From Ferruginibacter sp. (GTDB taxonomy: Bacteria; Bacteroidota; Bacteroidia; Chitinophagales; Chitinophagaceae), in assembly GCA_025352695.1 (NCBI GenBank), contig JANXSK010000014.1, forward strand, positions 1 to 63,867: a stretch of 63,867 nt of DNA. The letters run 5' to 3'. Numbering within the stretch: the first letter of the stretch is position 1; the number at the start of each line of letters is the position of its first letter. The notes under the pieces were generated by a model. That model was not told the DNA's origin, did not search any database, and worked only from the letters and a program-made list of their open reading frames with translations. The translations under genes were made by a program, and so were the position numbers. Shown one piece after another: positions 1 through 8,493 of this stretch.

Positions 1-907
1 TGTGCTTTTAATTCCCTGTTTGTAGGTGTAATTCTTTTGTCAGGGTCCATTTTGTCAGTGGCTTCTACACATAGCAAAGTTTCTAAGCTTGCCACAATAG
101 CTAATACAATCGCAATTTTCCAAACTTCAAAATTAGTAAGTGCTGAAAAATCGGGGAAAGTAAACTGACCAAAGAAATCGGATATTGATTGTGGTACAGG
201 TATTGAAACTACCTGGTTGGTATTTAAATTGAAATCAAGAATTCCGGTTTTATAAAAATAATTGATCGCAATACCTACAATAACTACAACTATAGGACCT
301 TGTATTATTTGAAATATTTTATGTTTTTTAATTAATACTTTATCCCATAAAATAAGAATGCCTAAAGAAATCGCCGCAATCATTACTGCGCCAAGTGTTA
401 TAAAGTCAAAGGCCCTTAAAATTTCAGAAAAAGTATTTTGTCCATCTGCCTGAAAAAAAGCATCGTCCCCCATGGCATCTTTATCCCAACCCAATGCATG
501 TGGAATTTGTTTTAAAATTATCAACAGCCCAATGCCAGTTAGCATTCCTTTGATAACCGAAGATGGAAAGAAGTAGGCTACAAAGCCGGCTTTTGCAAAT
601 CCCAATATCAATTGAAACACCCCCGCTAAAACAACAGCTGTTAAAAATGCCGACCAGGAGCCGCCGAGTGTTGCAATAGAAGTTAAAACTATTACTGCTA
701 ATCCGGCGGCCGGGCCACTTACGCCTAAAGGTGATCCGCTTGCTAAGCCAACCACAATACCACCTACTATACCTGCAATAATACCTGCAAATAATGGTGC
801 ACCTGATGCCAATGCAATTCCAAGGCATAGTGGAACGGCAACAAAAAAACTACTACACTGGCAGGCAAATCGTTTTTTAAGTTTTTGAATAAGTTTATCT
901 GGTTCAT
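1..907 (-). pseudogene. SulP-family inorganic anion transporter, frameshifted, 3' part outside window
   Basis: Membrane transporter of the SulP/SLC26 family (sulfate, bicarbonate or similar anions). The start codon is at 905-907 and the first 20 residues read MNQINLFKNLKNDLPASVVV, the usual N-terminus of Bacteroidota SulP proteins. The family sequence then continues in another frame: VAVPLCLGIALASGAP, a GPAAGL motif and, near the window edge, ETLLCVEATDKMDP. That second frame is open down to base 1. The frame change falls on a run of seven A at 843-849 (seven T in the gene); eight would restore one reading frame. As given, frame one stops at about codon 47. It may be a homopolymer sequencing error, a true pseudogene or phase variation. 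The gene is divergent from a TetR regulator that may control it. Family certain; intactness not. Confidence 0.85.
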
Positions 908-971
908 ATTGTTATATTATATGATGAAGATAAAAACAATATCCTAAAAGATAGTATTACTATCATAAATA

Positions 972-999
972 ATTGTAAAATATTTTTTCCCTAGCTTTG
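972..999 (+). promoter_or_regulatory. Candidate promoter of the TetR gene
   Basis: TAGCTTTG at 992-999 fits the Bacteroidota -7 element TAnnTTTG exactly. An ATTG at 972-975, 16 nt upstream, is a possible -33 element. The start codon follows at 1036. It lies in the divergent intergenic region shared with the SulP gene. Consensus match only. Confidence 0.45.
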
Positions 1000-1035
1000 T
1001 TCGTATCGTAAAAATTGACGTAGATACAGATAGAA

Positions 1036-1713
1036 ATGAAATTGCAGTTACAAATAAAAATGAATGAGAATTTATTTCTCCGTAATCCGGAACTTACAGA
1101 GTTGGGTAGGAACATAGTTAAACATGGCATTCAATTGATTTCCCAAAATGGTTTTGAGGCCTTTACCTTTAAGAAGTTGGCAGAGGTTATAGGTACAACA
1201 GAAGCTGGCGTTTACCGATACTTTGAAAATAAGCACCTGTTACTACTATATATTATAGCCTGGTATTGGGGCTGGCTTGAGTACCACATTGGTTTTCAAA
1301 CTAATAATGTTACAGACCCTGTTGTTAAGTTGAAAAAAGTAATAAAGCTTTTGGCAACGGCAGTAGTAGATGATTCAACAACTAATTACATAGATGAAAG
1401 TTTATTACACCAAATAATTATTTCAGAAGGTTCAAAAGCATATTTAACCAAACAGGTTGGCGAAGATAATAAACACCAGTTTTTTAAACCCTACAAAGAC
1501 CTTTGTGCTGTTATTGGGGATGTCATTTTAGCATGTAGTCCAAAGTACAAGTATCCAAGGTCATTGGCTACTACCATAATTGAAATGGCACATTTTCAGA
1601 ATTTTTTTATGAATAATCTTCCTTCACTTACAGACTTTGGAAAGAATAAAGCAGAGTCAGATATAGTTTTATTTTTAAATGATTTGGTATTTTCAAGTAT
1701 AAAAAAGGGTTAA
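1036..1713 (+). CDS. TetR/AcrR family transcriptional regulator
   Basis: DNA-binding one-component regulator of 225 residues. The N-terminal helix-turn-helix lies at about residues 44-66, with the typical TetR pattern FTFKKLAEVIGTTEAGVYRY followed by FENKHLLL. The C-terminal ligand and dimer domain is Bacteroidota-specific and aromatic-rich; no ligand can be predicted. A second in-frame ATG at codon 9 (1060) is an alternative start. It is transcribed divergently from the SulP transporter across about 130 bp, an arrangement typical for a repressor of the neighbouring transporter. That regulatory link is inference from position only. Confidence 0.93.
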   Translation: MKLQLQIKMNENLFLRNPELTELGRNIVKHGIQLISQNGFEAFTFKKLAEVIGTTEAGVYRYFENKHLLLLYIIAWYWGWLEYHIGFQTNNVTDPVVKLKKVIKLLATAVVDDSTTNYIDESLLHQIIISEGSKAYLTKQVGEDNKHQFFKPYKDLCAVIGDVILACSPKYKYPRSLATTIIEMAHFQNFFMNNLPSLTDFGKNKAESDIVLFLNDLVFSSIKKG

Positions 1714-1881
1714 TTGTTCCTGATAAGTTATTCGTCTTAGGTCAACAATTAAAATAGCGGGGGGTGCCTGTTAGAGTTGTACCTAATGAAATTGCTATCA
1801 AAAAATAGAATTTATATAACACAAGGATATTGCACAGAGTTGCGACTTTGACAGGAATAATTAATTACAGCATTGCTACAA

Positions 1882-2244
1882 CTAATTATTTTTTTTATTA
1901 TCTGGAAAGGCTCGTTTATTTACAAAAGAATTAAAAAAAGAAAGTAAGATGCTGAATAACATGGCATGCCAAAAACTATCTACTTTAAAGCCATGAACAA
2001 AGTGTGCATCAATTAAAATAATACCAGCGTTTATAACGAATAGAAAAAGACCTAGTGTGAGGATAGTAGCAGGTAGCGTAAGTAAAATGAGTAGTGGTTT
2101 TACAACTGCATCTAATACGGCCAGTACAAGTGCTACAATAACTGCTGTAAAAATATTATTGTTTACAATTTCAATCCCGGGTAAAATAGCTGCCAGTACA
2201 AACACATTTACAGCAGCTATTAATATTTTAAATAAAAAATTCAT
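1882..2244 (-). CDS. Phage holin family protein (PF04020 / YvlD-like membrane protein)
   Basis: Small integral membrane protein, 120 residues, with four hydrophobic helices: residues about 5-25, 33-50, 53-73 and 90-108. The central VVKPLLILLTLPATILTLGL and the preceding AVLDAVVKP are hallmarks of PF04020, named after a phage holin but mostly chromosomal and of unknown role. It closes a minus-strand run behind two M16 peptidases (41 bp gap). Nothing suggests a prophage. The charged C-terminus ends in KKNN. Family assignment good, function unknown. Confidence 0.85.
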   Translation of the reverse strand: MNFLFKILIAAVNVFVLAAILPGIEIVNNNIFTAVIVALVLAVLDAVVKPLLILLTLPATILTLGLFLFVINAGIILIDAHFVHGFKVDSFWHAMLFSILLSFFNSFVNKRAFPDNKKNN

Positions 2245-2285
2245 CCTACTTGTCTGGTATTAGTAATAAGCTTGTTTTTATAATT

Positions 2286-3563
2286 TTAAATTACAATTAA
2301 TTCGTAAAAATCTGCAGGCTGTAAATATTTATTAGCAAGTATTTTTAATTCTTCTGCTGAAATAGTTTTAATCGTTTTTATAGAGTCATAAAAATATTGT
2401 ACATCTAAATCATTGAGGATAATATTTTTCCAGCGGCCAATGATTTGGAATGGACCATCAAGATCGCCCAAAATGCTGCCGATTAAATAATTGCGTACTA
2501 ATAATAGTTCTTCCTCATCAATTAATTCTTCCCTCAGTATTTCCATTTCTTTATAAATCTCTTCCACGGTTGCTTCTGCTACGTCTTTCCCTGCTTCGGT
2601 GCTTATTAAAAAAGCGGTATCCTGAAAGTGGCTTTGTACATAACTGTGTATGCCATAAGTATATCCTTTATCTTCCCTGATATTACTCATTAATCTTGAA
2701 CCAAAAAAACCTCCAAACACGGCATTCAACACCATCATTTTCATAAAATCGGGGTGAAGACGGTTTGGAAAATCCCTTGCAATTCTGATAGCACCCTGCA
2801 CTCCTTCTACATCATTTTTAATACGATATTTTTTTATTGCGGAAGCAATTATGTTATTTGTTATTTGTTGCTTGCCGGGTTTTATTGCTAGGTGACCAAA
2901 TTGTTCATTTAGTACTGTAAATAAATCAGCAGGTAATTTTCCGGCAACAAAAATTACACAATGCCCGTTTAAATAATATTGTTGAAAATGTTCTTTTAAT
3001 TGTGTGGTCGTTAACGCATCGTAATCTGCAGCTACTGTATATTTGCCGTAAGGATGGTTTTCGCCAAATAAAAAAGCATCAATTAGCCGATTGGCTACAA
3101 AGTCACATTTTTGTAAACTTACTGACAATTGCTGCTTGCTGTTTTGAATGTAAATAGCCAACTCTTCTTCTGGAAAAATTGAATCTGTAATCATTTCTTT
3201 AATAACTGGAAGCAAAACAGGCAAATGTTTTGACAGTGTATGCAATGATACCGAAGCTGTTTCATTTTGGCAGCTTCTGTTACAATAAGCACCAAAATAC
3301 TCAAAATGTTCATTTATTTCAAAAGCTGTTTTTGAGGAAGTGCCAGTTTTTAACATGTAGCTGGTCGCTGTAGCCACAGCATTGTTTTTTTCAAAACAAT
3401 TACCTGCATAAAACACCATTTCCATTTGTAAAACATCTTGTGCTCCTGCATCAATAGCATATACTTCTACACCATTATCTAATACAAATTTTTCGTATGG
3501 TTTTAATTCAAGGTTAAATTCTATTGCATCTTTTATATCAGGAGGGCTTGTTCTGTTTAGCAT
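2286..3563 (-). CDS. M16 family peptidase subunit, zinc-site deficient
   Basis: Insulinase-family (M16B) protein of 425 residues. It keeps the fold signatures (KFVLDNGVEVYAID at the start, the C-terminal half with RLMSNIREDKGYTYGIHSYV) but lacks HxxEH: the equivalent segment reads TATSYMLKTGTSSK, with no zinc-binding histidines. Bacterial M16B enzymes often work as heterodimers of one active and one inactive chain, and the HLFEH-containing partner is encoded 46 bp upstream in the same run. The most likely role is the non-catalytic chain that completes the substrate chamber. Its RxxxGYxYG motif, which binds substrate in family members, is intact. Confidence 0.93.
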   Translation of the reverse strand: MLNRTSPPDIKDAIEFNLELKPYEKFVLDNGVEVYAIDAGAQDVLQMEMVFYAGNCFEKNNAVATATSYMLKTGTSSKTAFEINEHFEYFGAYCNRSCQNETASVSLHTLSKHLPVLLPVIKEMITDSIFPEEELAIYIQNSKQQLSVSLQKCDFVANRLIDAFLFGENHPYGKYTVAADYDALTTTQLKEHFQQYYLNGHCVIFVAGKLPADLFTVLNEQFGHLAIKPGKQQITNNIIASAIKKYRIKNDVEGVQGAIRIARDFPNRLHPDFMKMMVLNAVFGGFFGSRLMSNIREDKGYTYGIHSYVQSHFQDTAFLISTEAGKDVAEATVEEIYKEMEILREELIDEEELLLVRNYLIGSILGDLDGPFQIIGRWKNIILNDLDVQYFYDSIKTIKTISAEELKILANKYLQPADFYELIVI

Positions 3564-3609
3564 GTAATTTTTCTACTTTACTTTTCCGCTTAAAATGGAA
3601 ATTATTTAT

Positions 3610-4848
3610 TTAGTTGTTGGAATAATAATATATAGTGTTACAATTATTTTCATGAAAGATCGCTTTACTTTCATTTAATAATTCTTCGGAAGTTACCGCC
3701 TGGTATTTATCCAGTTCTGTATTGATAAGGTTGGCATCTCCCAGCAATTCATACATTGCCAAATTGGTAGCACGGCTCATTACACTCATATCTTCAAAAG
3801 CCAGCATGCTTTCTGTTTTATTCTTTACTTTTTGTAGCTCCTTTTCTGAAATACCTTTCTGTTGCAGTGTATAAATTTCTTCCATTAAAGCAGCTTCTGC
3901 ATCTTTCATACTAACCCCCTTTACCAACTTACCTTCAATACTTAGCAAGCCAGCATCTGTGCTACCAGAGTGGGAACAATCAATATTACTAAATAATTTT
4001 TTTTCTTTTACAAGCGCCTGAAATAAACGGGAAGATCCGCCGCCACTTAAAATTTCGGTAATTAATTCAGTTGCATAATACCGTTTATCTAAACGGGAAC
4101 AAATATGCCAGCATTTATACAACGCATCGATGGGAACTTTTGCTTTTACTTCTAAAAATCTTGGTACAGTTTGAACAGGTTCAATAGGAAGATTGCGTTG
4201 ATATTTATCTCCCGCAGCAATAGGACCAAACCATTTTTGAGCCAATATTTTTACTGCGTCTAGTGTTACATTACCTGCAACAACCAATACAGCATTGGCA
4301 GGAGTGTAGTGTTTTAAAAAAAAATCTTTTACATCCTGAAGCTTTACATCTTCAACATGTTTCAATTCTTTTCCAATAGTCATCCAACGGTATGGATGCC
4401 TGATATAAGAAAGTTCTCTCATCTTATGCCATACATCGCCATAAGGTTTGTTTATGTAATGCTCTTTAAATTCCTCACATACTACTTTTCGTTGCACAGC
4501 TAAACTTTTTGCATCAAACGCCAAACTTAGCATTCTGTCACTTTCAAGCCAAAAGGCTGTTTCAATATTTTCTACGGGTAACTGGCAATAATAGTTGGTA
4601 AGGTCATTGGTTGTAAAGGCATTGTTTTCGCCACCAGCAACCTGCAATGGTTCATCATAACTGGGAATATTGATGCTTCCACCAAACATTAAATGTTCAA
4701 ACAAATGTGCAAATCCTGTTTTATCCGGATTTTCATCTCTTGCACCTACGTCGTAAATAACATTTACAACCGCCATAGGAGTACTTTTATCCTGATGTAC
4801 CAATACCCTTAATCCGTTATCAAGGGTAAACTTTTCATACTGAATCAT
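3610..4848 (-). CDS. M16 family zinc metallopeptidase, catalytic subunit
   Basis: Insulinase-family (M16B) peptidase of 412 residues. The inverted zinc motif is H48-L-F-E51-H52 and the distal glutamate lies about 76 residues later in the segment VCEEFKEHY, as expected for this family. It has no signal peptide, so it is probably cytoplasmic. It precedes the zinc-site deficient paralogue at 2286-3563 by 46 bp and follows the aspartyl protease gene by 35 bp, so the genes are probably cotranscribed. Substrate unknown; family members degrade peptides or process precursors. Confidence 0.95.
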   Translation of the reverse strand: MIQYEKFTLDNGLRVLVHQDKSTPMAVVNVIYDVGARDENPDKTGFAHLFEHLMFGGSINIPSYDEPLQVAGGENNAFTTNDLTNYYCQLPVENIETAFWLESDRMLSLAFDAKSLAVQRKVVCEEFKEHYINKPYGDVWHKMRELSYIRHPYRWMTIGKELKHVEDVKLQDVKDFFLKHYTPANAVLVVAGNVTLDAVKILAQKWFGPIAAGDKYQRNLPIEPVQTVPRFLEVKAKVPIDALYKCWHICSRLDKRYYATELITEILSGGGSSRLFQALVKEKKLFSNIDCSHSGSTDAGLLSIEGKLVKGVSMKDAEAALMEEIYTLQQKGISEKELQKVKNKTESMLAFEDMSVMSRATNLAMYELLGDANLINTELDKYQAVTSEELLNESKAIFHENNCNTIYYYSNN

Positions 4849-4883
4849 TCAGTAAAGTTAAGCAGAGTTGCCATAAAATATTG

Positions 4884-6074
4884 CTATAATATACTTTTAG
4901 GTTTTATATATAATTCCATCAATACGCCATTGCGTTTTATTACTATTTTAATTTTATCCTTTTCTGACTGCAAAATGTCTTTGTATTGCATAATATTATT
5001 ACTAAAATTTTTATTAACGGCTACAATAATATCATCTTTTAAGATGCCTGCTTTATCTGCCGGCGATCCTTTAATTACATCATCAACAAGTATCAATCCA
5101 TCAACATAATAGGCTGCCATTCCTGTATAAGAATAATCAAACCGCTCATTAAAATGATTGTTGGGTGTTAAATAAATTTGCCTTTTTGGATAATTAATAA
5201 TCAAGTTAAATCGCCTTAACAGGTCGTTTCCCAACAGGCCTCCTACAGTTGGGTAGGAGGTTACATTAAAATCATCACTGTACAAATAGGTTGGTACGTT
5301 TCTAAACCTGTAACGTCCTACTTGTAACATTTTTATAACCGTCATTCTCATTTGTATTTTTCCACCCATCCCTTCTGCCTGCGTTAAAACTGGTTTACGT
5401 TTAGATAATAGAATATTGCTATCAGATGCAAAGCGATCGCTCATTAAAAAACAAAGGCCAGCTCCGGTATCAAAATAAAAATTAAAATCTGTTTTTTTTC
5501 TATCTTTAAAGCGCAGGTTCACTATAGGTAAGGTTGTAAAAATTGGGTTTAATAAAGTACCATTTTTAGGATAATCCATTTCTCCTGGACTGTATATTTC
5601 TAACAATAAGCTATCAAAATTAATTTTTACTATATATCTTCTAAAAAAACTGTACCCTATTATGCCGTCAATTTTTTCTCCGTAAACACTGGTTAAAACA
5701 TCATAATTATTGATATGAAAATTTAATCTGTCAACAGTTAAACCTGAAAAATGAAGACTTTGGTTAAAAGCAAAACTTACTTTATGGCTATCGCCCATAC
5801 CTGTAATAACGGTATCAGAAGGTGAAATTGGTATGTTAAGCTGTGCTGTGGTGGCAGAGTCAAGAGAAATACCACCACTACCAGTATCTAAAATAAAATT
5901 AAGTGAGTCAGGAATATTATTAAGCTTGGCCTTTACCACCATCACCCCGCCACTATATTGCAAAAAAGGAAATTTAGTAATAAATTTTGCTTTGGGTAAA
6001 GGAGATAATATCTCTTGCCCAAAACAAGTAATATTAAACGTAAAACTGACCAGTAAACAAATAATTTTTATCAT
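4884..6074 (-). CDS. Aspartyl protease family protein with PDZ domain
   Basis: Exported retropepsin-like protein. I start it at the ATG at 6074 because residues 1-19 then form a clean signal peptide ending ...CFGQ; an in-frame ATG at 6134 would add 20 residues with no clear role. Two aspartyl-protease motifs are visible, D63-TGSGG and D202-TGAG, with a flap or IIGYSFF-like segment at about 138-144, so one chain carries both catalytic lobes. A PDZ domain occupies about residues 310-390 (GMAAYYVDGL..., GSPADKAGI). The expected location is periplasmic or surface. It heads a run with two M16 peptidases. Substrate unknown. Confidence 0.88.
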   Translation of the reverse strand: MIKIICLLVSFTFNITCFGQEILSPLPKAKFITKFPFLQYSGGVMVVKAKLNNIPDSLNFILDTGSGGISLDSATTAQLNIPISPSDTVITGMGDSHKVSFAFNQSLHFSGLTVDRLNFHINNYDVLTSVYGEKIDGIIGYSFFRRYIVKINFDSLLLEIYSPGEMDYPKNGTLLNPIFTTLPIVNLRFKDRKKTDFNFYFDTGAGLCFLMSDRFASDSNILLSKRKPVLTQAEGMGGKIQMRMTVIKMLQVGRYRFRNVPTYLYSDDFNVTSYPTVGGLLGNDLLRRFNLIINYPKRQIYLTPNNHFNERFDYSYTGMAAYYVDGLILVDDVIKGSPADKAGILKDDIIVAVNKNFSNNIMQYKDILQSEKDKIKIVIKRNGVLMELYIKPKSIL

Positions 6075-6233
6075 TAAAAAATATTTACTAATGTAATAAA
6101 TTTTGGTATACCACCTGATGAGGTTTATGCTCAATTGCGGCAGTATGCAATTTTATTATGGCAGTAGAAAAGCAATGCAATACGGATTCTTATAATTATT
6201 TTACCTGCTAATAAATATACAACCTAATGGGTG

Positions 6234-6241
6234 TAAATTTG
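6234..6241 (+). promoter_or_regulatory. Candidate -7 promoter element of mqnC
   Basis: TAAATTTG is an exact TAnnTTTG match, 23 nt before the mqnC start codon. No TTTG is visible at the usual -33 distance, so support is partial. Confidence 0.35.
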
Positions 6242-6264
6242 TTACTTATTATTCAAACGGTTTT

Positions 6265-7389
6265 ATGGAATTAGAAAATTTATATCAAAAAGCACTCAGC
6301 TTTGAATTTTTAACTGTAGAAGAAGGTGTTTATTTATTTGAACATGCACCATTGGCAGACTTAATGTACGTTGCCAATGAGTTAAAAACAAAACAAGTAC
6401 CTCACGGAAAAGTGACTTGGATAATAGATAGAAATTTAAATACAACGAATGTATGCATAGCTAATTGTAAGTTTTGTAATTTTTATCGTATACCAGGCCA
6501 TCCAGAAGCTTACATTACGGATATAGAAACTTACAAAAGAAAAATTGACGAAACTATACGCTATGGTGGAGAGCAATTGTTGTTGCAAGGTGGCCACCAT
6601 CCTGATTTAGGGCTTAACTATTATGTTACCCTTTTTAAAGAATTAAAAAGCCTTTATCCCAATATTAAGTTACACACTCTCGGACCTCCGGAAGTTGCTC
6701 ATATTACCAAGTTGGAAAAAAGTACGCACCGGCAAGTTTTAGAGGCATTGAAAGAAGCGGGTTTGGACAGTTTGCCGGGACCAGGTGCGGAAATTTTAAC
6801 AGACAGGGTAAGAAGGCTTATCAGTAAAGGAAAATGCGGTAGCCAGGAGTGGCTTGACATAATGCACGAAGCACACAAACTTAATATTACCACAAGTGCA
6901 ACAATGATGTTTGGCCATGTAGAAACCATTACCGAGCGCTTTGAACATTTGGTAAAAATAAGAGAAATACAAAGTCGCAAGCCAAAAACAGCTAAAGGTT
7001 TTATAGCATTTATTCCCTGGACTTTTCAAGATGTAGATACCTTATTGGCAAAAATACGTGGTGTGCATAATTTAACTACTGCCGAAGAATATATTCGCAT
7101 GATTGCGATGAGCCGTATTATGTTACCAAATGTAAAAAATATTCAGGCCAGCTGGCTTACTGTTGGTAAAAAAACTGCACAGTTATGCTTAAATGCTGGA
7201 GCCAACGATTTTGGAAGTATTATGATTGAAGAAAATGTGGTAAGTGCAGCAGGTGCCCCACATCGCTTTACCAGCAAAAGTATACAACAAGCCATCAGGG
7301 AAGCCGGCTTTGAGCCACAACTTCGCAACCAGCAATATGAGTTTAGAAAAATACCTACAGTAATGGAAGAGCAGGTAATTGATTACTAG
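6265..7389 (+). CDS. mqnC: Cyclic dehypoxanthinyl futalosine synthase (radical SAM)
   Basis: Radical SAM enzyme of the futalosine route to menaquinone: it cyclises dehypoxanthine futalosine. It is 374 residues, the normal length. The cluster motif is C64-x3-C68-x2-C71 inside TTNVCIANCKFCNFYR, preceded by WIIDRNLN as in MqnC rather than MqnE. Further MqnC-like blocks are LQGGHHPDL, GPGAEILTDRVR, TTSATMMFGHVET and the C-terminal SAAGAPHRF. No other mqn gene is nearby, so the pathway must be dispersed. A DUF3817 membrane protein follows 17 bp downstream, probably on the same transcript. Confidence 0.94.
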   Translation: MELENLYQKALSFEFLTVEEGVYLFEHAPLADLMYVANELKTKQVPHGKVTWIIDRNLNTTNVCIANCKFCNFYRIPGHPEAYITDIETYKRKIDETIRYGGEQLLLQGGHHPDLGLNYYVTLFKELKSLYPNIKLHTLGPPEVAHITKLEKSTHRQVLEALKEAGLDSLPGPGAEILTDRVRRLISKGKCGSQEWLDIMHEAHKLNITTSATMMFGHVETITERFEHLVKIREIQSRKPKTAKGFIAFIPWTFQDVDTLLAKIRGVHNLTTAEEYIRMIAMSRIMLPNVKNIQASWLTVGKKTAQLCLNAGANDFGSIMIEENVVSAAGAPHRFTSKSIQQAIREAGFEPQLRNQQYEFRKIPTVMEEQVIDY

Positions 7390-7406
7390 GAATAAAATAA
7401 TAGGGG

Positions 7407-7727
7407 ATGAATAATATTTTTTTTCAAAAGTTATTGCGGCGTTTTAGAATGATTGGTATTGCAGAAGGTATTTCATTTTTGGTTTTATTGTTGATAGCAA
7501 TGCCAATAAAATATTTTTTAAAAATACCAGAAGCTGTCAAAATTGTTGGCTGGATGCATGGTGCATTATTTATAGCCTATATGTATCTTGCAATTGTTGT
7601 TGCCATTACATTTAAAAAAAATATTAGCTGGTGCATAAAAACTTTTTTAGCTGCCTTTATACCGATGGGAACTTTTGTAACGGGTAAAGAATTAAAAAAG
7701 GAAGAAGTTACCTTACAGAAATCTTAA
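7407..7727 (+). CDS. DUF3817 domain-containing membrane protein
   Basis: Small membrane protein of 106 residues with three hydrophobic helices (about 17-37, 45-68 and 74-92). The pattern RMIGIAEGISFLVLLLIAMP followed by VGWMHGALFIAYMY is the DUF3817 (YdzA-like) signature. It lies 17 bp behind mqnC on the same strand. The function of the family is not known; a link to quinone metabolism would rest only on position. Start chosen at the first ATG, which gives the typical length. Confidence 0.85.
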   Translation: MNNIFFQKLLRRFRMIGIAEGISFLVLLLIAMPIKYFLKIPEAVKIVGWMHGALFIAYMYLAIVVAITFKKNISWCIKTFLAAFIPMGTFVTGKELKKEEVTLQKS

Positions 7728-8307
7728 TTGTATTTTTCAGTGTTTGGCAAATAATAATTTAACTCTAAAAAATTTAGCAGTTCCTTTAAAATAATTTTCT
7801 TCTATTTAGTTTCTTTAACTTGCTCTGGCTTCCACAGAATTTAACCTTATGTAACCGACTTCATGATTCTAGGGGTTCAAAAAATATCATCAGGTATTTT
7901 TAAGGTACAAAAACTTTTGTTACCGCGGTCGCTATTGTTTTATTATTTTACTGGGATACATAACCTGTTGAAAGTACAACATAATCTTTTGACGAACTAA
8001 GAATGACTTCTCTTTAAGTGGTCAGATTATCAAATTTTTCTTTATTACATCTTAACGATATAATATTATTAAATAAAACAGCATTGTATTCTTTGGAATA
8101 GTAAATAGTCTGAAGGAAAATAATTGAGGTAAATAGTTATTAAAGTGTACTTATAAATATAGTTTCCTTTCATTTTATCCACATTTTTTTATATTAAATT
8201 GTTGAAATGTGAATAACCTTCGGTAATTACTATTTAAAAAATTAAGTGAAACCACTCTTGTAATGGTTTAGGGCTTATTTTAACTTTACTATTCAAATCT
8301 AAAATAT
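7728..8307. other. Gene-free interval, 580 bp
   Basis: AT-rich stretch between the DUF3817 gene and the small ORF at 8308. I see no ORF of credible length, no tRNA-like sequence and no strong terminator hairpin. A 6-bp inverted repeat (AAACCA at 249-254, TGGTTT at 264-269 of the 8000s) with a 9-nt loop precedes the small ORF; its meaning is unclear. Confidence 0.5.
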
Positions 8308-8442
8308 ATGAAAAATACAAACCAAAAATCAGTTGTTCAGTTATCTGCTTTAGTTAAATTTCTTCGCAATGCCTTTAAAAGCATTTTTGCGTCAGAATCA
8401 AAAAATGAATTTGCCCGACTTAAAAATTTTATTGCTTCTTAA
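8308..8442 (+). CDS. Possible small protein, 44 residues
   Basis: ATG at 8308 opens a 44-codon frame ending TAA at 8442. The product begins MKNTNQKSVVQLSALVKFLR and continues with a basic-amphipathic stretch (NAFKSIFASESKNEFARLK). It has no cysteine and no signal peptide. It lies in an otherwise empty interval, convergent with the SNF2 helicase gene (51 bp between stops), which argues against it being a shadow. A near-consensus -7 element (TAACTTTA) lies about 20 nt upstream. I do not recognise the protein; coding status rests on the clean frame and position only. Confidence 0.4.
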   Translation: MKNTNQKSVVQLSALVKFLRNAFKSIFASESKNEFARLKNFIAS

Positions 8443-8493
8443 TTATCGTAGTAGTCTGTTATAAAAATATTTACTGATAATAATTATTTTTGG

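Noticed and set aside
481..828. 115-residue minus-strand ORF
   Set aside because: Shadow of the SulP gene in another frame; low-complexity Cys/Arg-rich product, while the SulP frame is open through the region.
1882..2244. Holin-like protein as a sign of prophage
   Set aside because: PF04020 proteins are common chromosomal membrane proteins; no integrase, capsid, tail or att repeat is near.
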